A stretch of 38,055 nucleotides of DNA, from the NCBI GenBank assembly GCA_043821725.1, contig JBDRCM010000028.1, forward strand, positions 1 through 38,055, written 5' to 3'. The translations under genes were made by a program, and so were the position numbers. The stretch comes from CAYHSR01 sp043821725 (GTDB taxonomy: Bacteria; Patescibacteriota; Patescibacteriia; Magasanikbacterales; GWA2-37-8). How positions within the stretch are numbered: position 1 is the first letter of the stretch; every line of letters begins with the position of its first letter. The notes beneath the pieces were generated by a model that made no database searches, had not been told where the DNA came from, and worked only from the letters and a program-made list of their open reading frames with translations. Below are positions 22,559 to 29,736 of this stretch, in pieces.

Positions 22559-23359
22559 TCAAAGAACAGGAATTCTAAGCGATATTGAAAAATTAAAATC
22601 ATTGTTCTGCTTGAGTTTTATAGAGCCATTGTGGTTCTGCACAATCGCATTAATGATGGCAAGCTCAAGCTTATTTTGATTGTCGCTTTCTACTGACTTC
22701 ATTACATTATTAGGGAGTTGAGTTTGGCTGGAAATTTTTATTTGGGCTGATGAGCGGTATTTTTTTAACTCAACCGCAAGAATATCTTTTTTTGCCATGG
22801 TTTTTAAATGAAGATTTGCAATTAAAGCCAGAATTTCTAAAATGCTCTGCTCATTTCCTATAATGCGAGCGCTATTATATCGGATTGTTTGAGTGAAACA
22901 AATTTTTTCATATTCACAGTTTGTTTGAACATATTCACAAAAGTTCGCTACTAAAGCGCTTAAATCAATTTTTTTCATCTTTTTGCGTGTTGATTCCAAA
23001 TTAAGATTTGAAAATTGGCTTAACTTACAAATATATCCTGTTAGCCGATCAATTTGTCTGAAAAAACTTGTCTGTTTATTGCTTTTTTTTGCGCCGTAAA
23101 GATCCATCTCTCCCTTGATTACGGTTAATGGCGTTTGAAGACCATGAAATACTTCGCGCATGAGCAGTTTGTGATTTTTTTGTATGAGTTGAATTTCTTT
23201 ATTTTTTTTGGTGATTATTTGATTAAGCTGTTGGCTCCTGTGCTCTGTTGAACTATCATTTTCATTTTGCAGGCAATAAATTCGCCTAGCAACCATTGCG
23301 GCGGCGCACAGCATTATTGACAGAGTTGCCAGTATGTATTGCGTGGTTTGTTGCATCAT
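22559..23359 (-). CDS. Short membrane histidine kinase with degenerate ATPase domain
   Basis: The 266-aa protein has one transmembrane helix (about residues 6-26) and almost no extracytoplasmic part, then a coiled linker, a dimerisation/phosphoacceptor helix with H72 in FHGLQTPLTVIKG, and a C-terminal GHKL-like ATPase domain. That last domain is eroded. A possible N-box Asn remains (LIANLHLK), but the DxGxG G1 box is replaced by ISSQTQLP, the F-box is missing, and the GLGLAI G2 box reads KLELAI. The NAIVQNHNGSI tail still matches the family. ATP binding is therefore doubtful, and it may act as a phosphatase, an adaptor or a dead kinase. The gene follows the response regulator on the same strand, separated by a MITE-like element. 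Confidence 0.8.
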   Translation of the reverse strand: MMQQTTQYILATLSIMLCAAAMVARRIYCLQNENDSSTEHRSQQLNQIITKKNKEIQLIQKNHKLLMREVFHGLQTPLTVIKGEMDLYGAKKSNKQTSFFRQIDRLTGYICKLSQFSNLNLESTRKKMKKIDLSALVANFCEYVQTNCEYEKICFTQTIRYNSARIIGNEQSILEILALIANLHLKTMAKKDILAVELKKYRSSAQIKISSQTQLPNNVMKSVESDNQNKLELAIINAIVQNHNGSIKLKQNNDFNFSISLRIPVL

Positions 23360-23373
23360 AAAGCACTTATTAA

Positions 23374-23453
23374 GGGTCTGTCGCCAAATACCATTTTTAC
23401 TGCAATTGATAAATTATGAATTTCGTTGTGAAAGCGCGTTTGGCAACAGACTC
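23374..23453. mobile_element. MITE-like element, GGGTCTGTCGCC family, 80-bp copy (C)
   Basis: GGGTCTGTCGCCAAATACC at the left and GCGCGTTTGGCAACAGACTC at the right, with the short interior of copy F. It lies between the response regulator stop and the histidine kinase start, so it is transcribed within the two-component operon as a hairpin. Confidence 0.85.
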
Positions 23454-23494
23454 TAAAATTATCGGCAAGAAAGATTAATTTGACGCTTAGATGA

Positions 23495-24166
23495 CTACTT
23501 AGCGGATATTTTGTACCCTCTACCCGGCACTGTTCGAATAAGCTTTTTTTTGCCATTGATGTCTATTTTTTTTCGCAAGCTTAGGATATGCGACTCAATT
23601 GTGTTTGAAAAAGGGTCGGCATTCATATCCCATACGTGTTCCATTATCATTCCGCGCGAAAGCACAGTTCCGATGTTTTCAAGAAAATACTGCAGAAGCA
23701 TAAATTCTTTTCTTGTGAGATGGATTTCTTTTTTGTTTTTATAAACTTCCTGTTGTCTGATGTCCATTGTAAGGTCATCAAGCTTAATGACATGGCCTTG
23801 AATTATTTTTGGACGCCTGATGAGCGCGCGTATTCTGGCAAGCAGTTCAGAAAGGCAGAATGGCTTGGTAAGATAGTCATCAGCACCACAGTCCAAAAGC
23901 TGGACTTTCTTTTCACTCTCACTGACAACTGAAAGCATCAGAATAGGAGTTGTTTTTCCGGCTGCTCTCACTTCCTTACAAACTTCTGATCCTTCTTTGC
24001 TTGGAAGGCAATTATCCAGAATGATAAGGTCATAGTCATTTGTTCTTGCCGCAAAAGACCCTTTTTCGCCGTCCATAATTGCATCAACCTCATAATATTC
24101 AGGCCTTAAGCTGTCTTTTAGAAATTTGACCATGTCTTTGTCATCTTCAATCAATAGTATTTTCAT
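23495..24166 (-). CDS. OmpR/PhoB-family response regulator
   Basis: The 223-aa protein has a receiver domain (LIEDDKDM acidic pocket, phosphoacceptor D51 in LIILDNCLP, switch Ser in MLSVVS, K101 in YLTKPF). A winged-helix DNA-binding domain follows (LTRKEFMLLQYFLENIGTVL, then SNTIESHILSLRKKI and RTVPGRGYKI). All key phosphorylation residues are present, unlike its kinase partner. It starts the two-gene operon. A 6-bp inverted repeat TGTTAT/ATAACA (24169-24187) directly before the start, and a TTGACA about 50 bases upstream on the minus strand, are the visible control elements; the -10 is weak. Confidence 0.93.
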   Translation of the reverse strand: MKILLIEDDKDMVKFLKDSLRPEYYEVDAIMDGEKGSFAARTNDYDLIILDNCLPSKEGSEVCKEVRAAGKTTPILMLSVVSESEKKVQLLDCGADDYLTKPFCLSELLARIRALIRRPKIIQGHVIKLDDLTMDIRQQEVYKNKKEIHLTRKEFMLLQYFLENIGTVLSRGMIMEHVWDMNADPFSNTIESHILSLRKKIDINGKKKLIRTVPGRGYKISAK

Positions 24167-24326
24167 AATGTTATGAAATAAATAACAATCTAATTAAGCA
24201 CATTTTAGCCAAAATGTCAAGTATCTTTGATATTTTTAGTTTGGTAATATTCATAAAAAGCGATTTTTTAGTGTTAATAACGGCTTTTTTATTGAAAAAA
24301 TGAGAATTTTATGGCAAAGCAATAAC

Positions 24327-24520
24327 AGGTCTGTCGCCAAATACCATTTCTACTGCAATTCATAAATTATGGCCAAAATCGTTTCAAAATTTCTCGGCTT
24401 ATCTTACAGATAGGCCTCAAAATTTTTTTATCGAGCGAGCGAAGATAACTATGGAATTATCAACAATTTTGTCTCATAATTTATCAATTTCGTTGCGGAA
24501 GCGCATTTGGCGACAGACCC
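24327..24520. mobile_element. MITE-like element, GGGTCTGTCGCC family, 194-bp copy (D)
   Basis: AGGTCTGTCGCCAAATACC to GCGCATTTGGCGACAGACCC, with the same interior as copy B except that B's nested hairpin (about 40 bases) is absent. It fills the middle of the 523-base gap between the response regulator and the PLD gene. The rest of the gap holds the two genes' promoters and an 11-bp tandem AT-rich repeat (24586-24612). Confidence 0.85.
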
Positions 24521-24651
24521 TAATTATACTTTTCAAATAGCCGTGCTATTACTATAATCTATACATAGCGCCTCTAAAAAATTCATAAAATATAGATAAA
24601 ATATAGATAAAATTCGCTTACTCACTACTATTACTAAACGTATCTAAATCA

Positions 24652-24680
24652 TTGATTTTTTATGTGTAAGCATATATACT
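24652..24680 (+). promoter_or_regulatory. Promoter of the PLD-family gene
   Basis: TTGATT (24652-24657), 17 bases, TATACT (24675-24680). The predicted start falls 2-4 bases before the ATG at 24690, which implies a leaderless mRNA. Confidence 0.65.
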
Positions 24681-24689
24681 AAATTGAGT

Positions 24690-25796
24690 ATGAACAATGT
24701 TGACAAAAATTTAAGCTATAAGTTCTACAGCTCAACTTTAAAGGCATGGGAAGCAATGTACAGGCAAGTTTTGGGCGCTTATAAATCAATTTATTGGGAA
24801 GTATATATTTTTATTGATGATCAGGCCGGAAGCAAATTTGTTGACTTATTGTGCGAAAAAGCAAAGCAGGGGACAGATGTAAAAATTATTGTTGATGCTT
24901 TTGGAAGCTTTGGTCTTTCACAAATATCAATCAACCGTTTGAACAATGCAGGAGCTGAAGTCATAATTTTTAACCCTCTTTCTCCTAACCTTTTAAAAAT
25001 GAGGCAATGGTGGAGCAGGGTATGGTCAAGAACGCACTGTAAAATTTTAATTATTGACGAGGAAATTGCTTTTATTGGAGGAGTTAATATTCAACAACAC
25101 ATGGAGAAGTGGGATGATCTTCATTTAATGCTCAAAGGAGAGATTGTCAACCAGCTACTTCGTTATTTCGCAAGCAAATATACAAAAGCGGGCGGATCTC
25201 GAAAAAGTGTGCGTCACTTTTTTAAACGCAGTCTTACCAAAGAATCAAGCAAAATAAAATTTCTCGCCCATTCTCCTCGCTACCGATACAAGAGGTCGCC
25301 AATCCGCCGTTTTTATAAAACAGCCCTGCTTTCAGCCAAGGAAAGCTTTAATATCTTATCGCCATATTATTCTCCGGATCCTCGTTTTTTGGAAATGATT
25401 TTCAGAGCAAGCAGGCGTGGAGTAAAAGTTAACATTATTTTGCCTTTTAAAAATGATTTGATTCTTATGCATTACATGGCAAGAGCTTTTTATGGCATAT
25501 CCAAAAAGGCCGGAGCCATATTCTTTTTTCTGCGCAAGATGAATCATGGGAAGGCCATAACTTCTGATAATAATCTTGGGATGGTTGGAAGCGCAAACAT
25601 GACTCCAAGAAGCTTTTTTTTGAATCATGAAGCAGGAGTTATATTTACTGATACTCAAATGGTATCGGATTTGAATGGTATTTTAGACAATTGGAAAAGC
25701 CAGGCAGACCCGTTACTGGAAATGGATTTTAAAAAACAAGGATGGTTTAAGCGTTTTAAAAGTTGGTGGGCTATGCGATTAAAAGATCATGTCTAA
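24690..25796 (+). CDS. Phospholipase D-family enzyme, cardiolipin synthase-like
   Basis: The protein of about 368 aa has two HKD motifs, HCKILIIDEEIAFIGGVN (about residues 116-133) and HGKAITSDNNLGMVGSAN (about 286-303). Together they form one PLD active site; each His makes or resolves a phosphatidyl-enzyme. The order and GG/GS tails match cardiolipin synthase ClsB-like enzymes, which transfer phosphatidyl groups between glycerophospholipids. No N-terminal membrane helices are present, so it may be peripheral. An in-frame TTG at 24684 is also possible, but the promoter position favours ATG 24690. It precedes murB and an LtaS-like gene, in keeping with envelope work. Other PLD activities, such as nuclease, are less likely given the paired motifs. 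Confidence 0.85.
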   Translation: MNNVDKNLSYKFYSSTLKAWEAMYRQVLGAYKSIYWEVYIFIDDQAGSKFVDLLCEKAKQGTDVKIIVDAFGSFGLSQISINRLNNAGAEVIIFNPLSPNLLKMRQWWSRVWSRTHCKILIIDEEIAFIGGVNIQQHMEKWDDLHLMLKGEIVNQLLRYFASKYTKAGGSRKSVRHFFKRSLTKESSKIKFLAHSPRYRYKRSPIRRFYKTALLSAKESFNILSPYYSPDPRFLEMIFRASRRGVKVNIILPFKNDLILMHYMARAFYGISKKAGAIFFFLRKMNHGKAITSDNNLGMVGSANMTPRSFFLNHEAGVIFTDTQMVSDLNGILDNWKSQADPLLEMDFKKQGWFKRFKSWWAMRLKDHV

Positions 25797-25805
25797 ATTT
25801 GTTTA

Positions 25806-25900
25806 ACGATTTTGTCTCATAATTTATGAATCGCCCCCTGTGCCAAGACACTGCGGTGCGTAAAAGAATTTCGTCACGAAAGCGCATTTGGCGACAAACC
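25806..25900. mobile_element. MITE-like element remnant, GGGTCTGTCGCC family, copy (E)
   Basis: Only the right part is left: ACGATTTTGTCTCATAATTT matches the interior of copies B and D, and the end reads GCGCATTTGGCGACAAACC. About 37 unrelated bases (25833-25869) interrupt it, and the left end is missing. It lies just before murB. Confidence 0.75.
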
Positions 25901-25947
25901 AAATTAAAGACCAATTCTTGTCATTTAGAACATGCAAAGTATTTTCT

Positions 25948-26883
25948 ATGGATGAATTATATCAACAATTGAAAAAATTCGGAAAGATTAAAATCAATGA
26001 GCCATTAAGCAAACATACGACTTTTAAAATAGGTGGACCAACGCGCTATCTGCTTGTGATAAATGAAACGGAAAAAATGATTGAGGCGCTGGATTTTTTG
26101 TCCGGCCAGGGAGTTGATTATTTGCTTATTGGAGGAGGATCAAATGTTTTAATGCCTGACGAAGGTTTTGATGGAGTAATAATAAAAGTGAAAAGCGAGA
26201 AATTCATTGTTGATGATACTATTATTTCAGCTGACGCAGGCGTGAGTTTGGCTGAAATGGTGCGGGTAGCGTCCGCAAACAGCTTGAGTGGGATGGAATG
26301 GGCTATCGGTATTCCCGGAACAATTGGCGGAGCAGTAATAGGAAACGCAGGAGCAATGGGAAAAGATATGTCAGATATTTTAATAAAGGTTGAAGTTTGG
26401 CAAGCAGGCGAGATTCTAGAATTAAGCAAAGATGATTGTTATTTTTCCTATCGTCATAGCGCGCTAAAAGATAATAAGGATGTTGTTCTTCGCGCTCATA
26501 TCGGTCTTCAAAAAGGTGAAAGAAAAGACATATTAGCTTTGACGCAGAAATACATTATTCAAAGAGCGGGTCGTATTGGCAAAGGATACTCATGCGGTTG
26601 TTTTTTTAAGAATCTTGAGCTCGAAAAATGGCCTGGTAGTCGCGACCAACTGGAAAAAATATTTATTGAAAGGAAGAAAGTTCCGGCCGGATGGCTTATT
26701 GAAAAAGCCGGATGCGTTGGAATGAGCAACGGAGGCGCGAGAATTTCAGAAAAGCATAATTCCATCATTGAAAATGATGGCACTGCCTCAAGAGCTGATG
26801 TTATGGCATTAGTTGAAGATATTAAAGAGAAAGTGTATAATAAATTCAGGGTTGAGCTTGAATATGAAGTTCAGATAATTTAG
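25948..26883 (+). CDS. murB: UDP-N-acetylenolpyruvoylglucosamine reductase
   Basis: MurB reduces UDP-GlcNAc-enolpyruvate to UDP-MurNAc with NADPH and FAD, an early cytoplasmic peptidoglycan step. Motifs are SKHTTFKIGGPTRYLLVI, GGGSNVLMPDEGFDGVIIK (FAD), GMEWAIGIPGTIGGAVIGNA, SYRHSALKD, KGYSCGCFFKN and GWLIEKAGCVGMSNGGARIS, with a C-terminal Glu (VELEYEVQ). The catalytic proton donor, Ser in E. coli (AGSFFKN), aligns with Cys in GCFFKN, a variant also seen in other MurB. The frame is open upstream to a TTG inside the MITE remnant; ATG 25948, at the start of homology, is preferred. hpf follows 43 bases later with its own -10 box. Confidence 0.94.
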   Translation: MDELYQQLKKFGKIKINEPLSKHTTFKIGGPTRYLLVINETEKMIEALDFLSGQGVDYLLIGGGSNVLMPDEGFDGVIIKVKSEKFIVDDTIISADAGVSLAEMVRVASANSLSGMEWAIGIPGTIGGAVIGNAGAMGKDMSDILIKVEVWQAGEILELSKDDCYFSYRHSALKDNKDVVLRAHIGLQKGERKDILALTQKYIIQRAGRIGKGYSCGCFFKNLELEKWPGSRDQLEKIFIERKKVPAGWLIEKAGCVGMSNGGARISEKHNSIIENDGTASRADVMALVEDIKEKVYNKFRVELEYEVQII

Positions 26884-26926
26884 AGCCAAATTCCAAATTT
26901 AGCTAATTTAATATAATTATTCAAAT

Positions 26927-27283
26927 ATGCAAGTAATAATTTCCGGTAAAAATATTGAATTGACCGAGCCGATAAAAGAGTATGTTGAAAAAAAAATTGG
27001 GGGGCTTGAAAAATTCTATGATCAAATCATACGAGCTCACGTGAGCGTTGGACTTACAACAACAAAGCACAATAATGGAAAAATATATGTTGCAGAGTGC
27101 CGTTTGGAAGTTCCAGGCAATGATTTATATGCTTCAAAAGTTGAAGAGCGCGATTTATACAAGGCAATAGACAAAATCAAGGATTATCTTGATTCAGAAC
27201 TTAAAAAGCATAAATTAAAAACAAGAGGGAAGGCCAAGCGAGAAAGATCCGTAAGAAGAGAACACAAGGGCTACGAAGTATAA
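26927..27283 (+). CDS. hpf: Ribosome hibernation-promoting factor (HPF/RaiA family, short form)
   Basis: The 118-aa protein has the beta-alpha-beta-beta-beta-alpha fold of the RaiA/HPF family (MQVIISGKNIELTEPIKEYV, then VSVGLTTTKHNNGKIYVAEC and DLYASKVEERDLYKAIDKIK) and a basic tail. It binds the 30S decoding centre of idle ribosomes and keeps them inactive in starvation. The C-terminal dimerisation domain of long HPF is absent, as in E. coli HPF or YfiA. TATAAT at 26912-26917 lies 9 bases before the ATG, so the gene probably has its own leaderless transcript. A MITE-like element follows one base after the stop codon. Confidence 0.93.
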   Translation: MQVIISGKNIELTEPIKEYVEKKIGGLEKFYDQIIRAHVSVGLTTTKHNNGKIYVAECRLEVPGNDLYASKVEERDLYKAIDKIKDYLDSELKKHKLKTRGKAKRERSVRREHKGYEV

Positions 27284-27284
27284 T

Positions 27285-27364
27285 GGGTCTGTCGCAAAAT
27301 ACCATTTCTACTGCAATTGATAAATAATCAATTTCGTTGCGAAAGCGCATTTGGCAACAGACCC
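27285..27364. mobile_element. MITE-like element, GGGTCTGTCGCC family, 80-bp copy (F)
   Basis: GGGTCTGTCGCAAAATACC at the left and GCGCATTTGGCAACAGACCC at the right, with the same short interior as copy C. It lies one base after the hpf stop codon and may serve as that gene's 3' hairpin. Confidence 0.88.
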
Positions 27365-27450
27365 TTAGTAGAGGCCGGAGAGTTTTTCGTAAAAAAAATA
27401 GAGCGTGGCTAGTAAAATAGAGTGCGATCAGTCGCGCAAACAAACTTGAC

Positions 27451-29715
27451 ATGGTTTTGTATTTTAAAAAAATCAGAAAGTCCCTTCCGGCTGTTGTCGG
27501 TTGTTTTATTATTGCCATGTCCTGGAATTGGTATCATAATAGCCGTTCAATCTTGAGCGATTTTTTGTTTAATATCGCGCTATATTTTATTTTAATTTGC
27601 GCGGGATATTATTTGTTTAAGAAAATTTATGCAGTTGTAGCCATTCGCTTGAGGCTTCACAAATTTTGGAGTGTGCATTTGCTTGCGAAAATTGATGAGG
27701 CGTTTTTTTGTGCGAGCTTACTCTTTATCATTTTTTTCTTTAAGGTTGAATATGCAAGTTTAATTTACGGGTTTGCTGTTTTTTACCTGCTTTATTGGTG
27801 GTTGAATCGTTTTTTTTCAGCCCATCCGCAATCAGTTGATTGGCAATTAGCCGTAAAAAAATCTTTTTTGCTGTTTGCGTTTGTATATATATCAAGCGCA
27901 ATAGGGCAATATTGGTCATTCAAATATTATATTTTGGATTCAAACACAAAATTTTTTAATATAACTTTTTTTCGCTCATTGGCAATAACAATGTTTTGGA
28001 TGATGTTTTTTTCTTTTGGATTTATTTCCATTTTTTACTTAAGAGGCGTTAAAAAATATTTATTGGCGATATTTACCGCAGTATTATTCGTTTTTTGGTT
28101 CATTTTATGGGTCGGCAACATGGGCATTCTGTATTTTTCAGGCCTATATATAAGTCCGGTTGCCATGGCTCACGCGCAGGGTTCTCTTGCCCTTTTCTTA
28201 AATTCGTTTGTGATCATTTTGATTATCAGCGGTCTTTTATTTCTGGCGACTTTCACAATTATTCTGCGCGGGATTGTGAAAAGTTTTTCAGTTAAAAGAA
28301 AAAATGCCTATTGCTTTATTGCTGTTGTTTTAATTGTTGCCTCGCTTGTGTCAATGACTTTTTTGCGCTCGTTTCGCAATCTGCCGGAAGTAATGATAAT
28401 TCAAAATTTTTACGAACATTATTTTGGATCAAATGAATCAATACAATTAGACGATAGTATAAAGGAAAAATTAAAAATGTTCGGCATTAATCATAATTAT
28501 GATGATTTTTATTTGAATTACAGAGAAAAACTATTTGATGGCAACAAAAAGCTTTTACCTGATGAATTCAGCGCTACAAAGCCGAATATAATCATAATTT
28601 TTCTGGAATCTTTTTCAGCCCGCCTTACGGATGTATATAATCAAAATTATAAAGGCGTAACCCCCGGCCTTGTTAAGATGGCAAATGATAAAAATACAAC
28701 GATTTTCAAAAAGTATTATAATGCATCAACCCCGACAGTTACCGGCCTTCTTTCACAGTTATGTTCCTTTTTACCGCCAACCGGCCACAATGAAATTGAA
28801 AAAGAGCACCGCCTTCAGCGCCACTATTTGTACTGCTTACCGCAGGCATTGAGCGATTATGGAAATTATACGCAATCAACATATATTACGGCAGTAAATA
28901 AAAATTTTGCAAATAAAGACACTATTTTCGCAAGCATGGGAGTTGATAAGGTTTGGGGAACGGACGAGCTTGCCAAAGTAATAACAGGCGAACCGCTTTC
29001 GTGGGGGTATTCAGACCATCAAATGATGCCTGCCATGTGGGAAATGGTTCAAAAACAGGAACAGCCGTTTCTGATGATGCTGTCAACTGTTGACAGCCAT
29101 CCACCATACACAAAAGCAAAAGACATGGTAAACTATAATGACGGAAAGCAGATTGTGCTTAACTCTATTCATACAACCGACCATGCTTTTGAACAATTGT
29201 GGGATGAATTTTCAAAAAGCCAATTTTATAGAAACACGATTTTTATAGCAGTGGCTGATCATGCCATTTTTCCGGCCGCATTAACTGTAGAAACGGCTCC
29301 TGAGGCAGTTGGCAAGATTGCTTATTATGATGAAAATACTTTTTTAATGTATATCCCAGATACTGTTCTGCCAAAAGAAGTTGACCAATATTCATCAGGA
29401 ATTGATTTTACGCCAACCATTTTGCATATTTTAGGAATAAATGCTCCTAATTCATTTGAAGGGCATTCCATATTTGATGATTATAATAAATATGATAATA
29501 TACTGGGAATGCATGAGCTTGGCTTGTATATAAACCAATCAATCAGCGGACAAAGGAAAACAAGTTATGATTTGCCGTCCAATTTGCGATGTAACAGTTC
29601 TGCGAGCGACGTTAAAAGCAAAGAGCTTACTTTGTGCGAATATTACGAATACTATCAATGGAAACGACAAATGTTTGAGCAGGGAAGATTTTGGATGAAG
29701 CTGTTAGAAAGATAA
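27451..29715 (+). CDS. LtaS/sulfatase-family membrane enzyme (lipoteichoic acid synthase-like or phosphoethanolamine transferase-like)
   Basis: The 754-aa protein has about eight or nine transmembrane helices in residues 1-305 and then an extracytoplasmic alkaline-phosphatase-fold (sulfatase) domain from about 375. Catalytic marks are IIIIFLESFSA (metal Glu386), NASTPTVTG (nucleophile Thr candidates 427-431), TVDSHPPY (His550) and VADHAIFP (Asp603-His604; usually DHG). This plan fits LtaS-type glycerol-phosphate transferases, which build lipoteichoic acid from phosphatidylglycerol, and EptA-type transferases. The substrate cannot be settled here. There are more membrane helices than the five of classical LtaS. 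No ribosome-binding site is seen before ATG 27451. The transketolase gene follows 21 bases later and may be co-transcribed. Confidence 0.82.
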   Translation: MVLYFKKIRKSLPAVVGCFIIAMSWNWYHNSRSILSDFLFNIALYFILICAGYYLFKKIYAVVAIRLRLHKFWSVHLLAKIDEAFFCASLLFIIFFFKVEYASLIYGFAVFYLLYWWLNRFFSAHPQSVDWQLAVKKSFLLFAFVYISSAIGQYWSFKYYILDSNTKFFNITFFRSLAITMFWMMFFSFGFISIFYLRGVKKYLLAIFTAVLFVFWFILWVGNMGILYFSGLYISPVAMAHAQGSLALFLNSFVIILIISGLLFLATFTIILRGIVKSFSVKRKNAYCFIAVVLIVASLVSMTFLRSFRNLPEVMIIQNFYEHYFGSNESIQLDDSIKEKLKMFGINHNYDDFYLNYREKLFDGNKKLLPDEFSATKPNIIIIFLESFSARLTDVYNQNYKGVTPGLVKMANDKNTTIFKKYYNASTPTVTGLLSQLCSFLPPTGHNEIEKEHRLQRHYLYCLPQALSDYGNYTQSTYITAVNKNFANKDTIFASMGVDKVWGTDELAKVITGEPLSWGYSDHQMMPAMWEMVQKQEQPFLMMLSTVDSHPPYTKAKDMVNYNDGKQIVLNSIHTTDHAFEQLWDEFSKSQFYRNTIFIAVADHAIFPAALTVETAPEAVGKIAYYDENTFLMYIPDTVLPKEVDQYSSGIDFTPTILHILGINAPNSFEGHSIFDDYNKYDNILGMHELGLYINQSISGQRKTSYDLPSNLRCNSSASDVKSKELTLCEYYEYYQWKRQMFEQGRFWMKLLER

Positions 29716-29736
29716 TGTGAAAAGAAAGGTAAAGAA

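Noticed and set aside
25888..25947. TTG start for murB inside the MITE remnant
   Set aside because: The first 20 codons come from the element and have no MurB similarity; ATG 25948 fits the conserved start.
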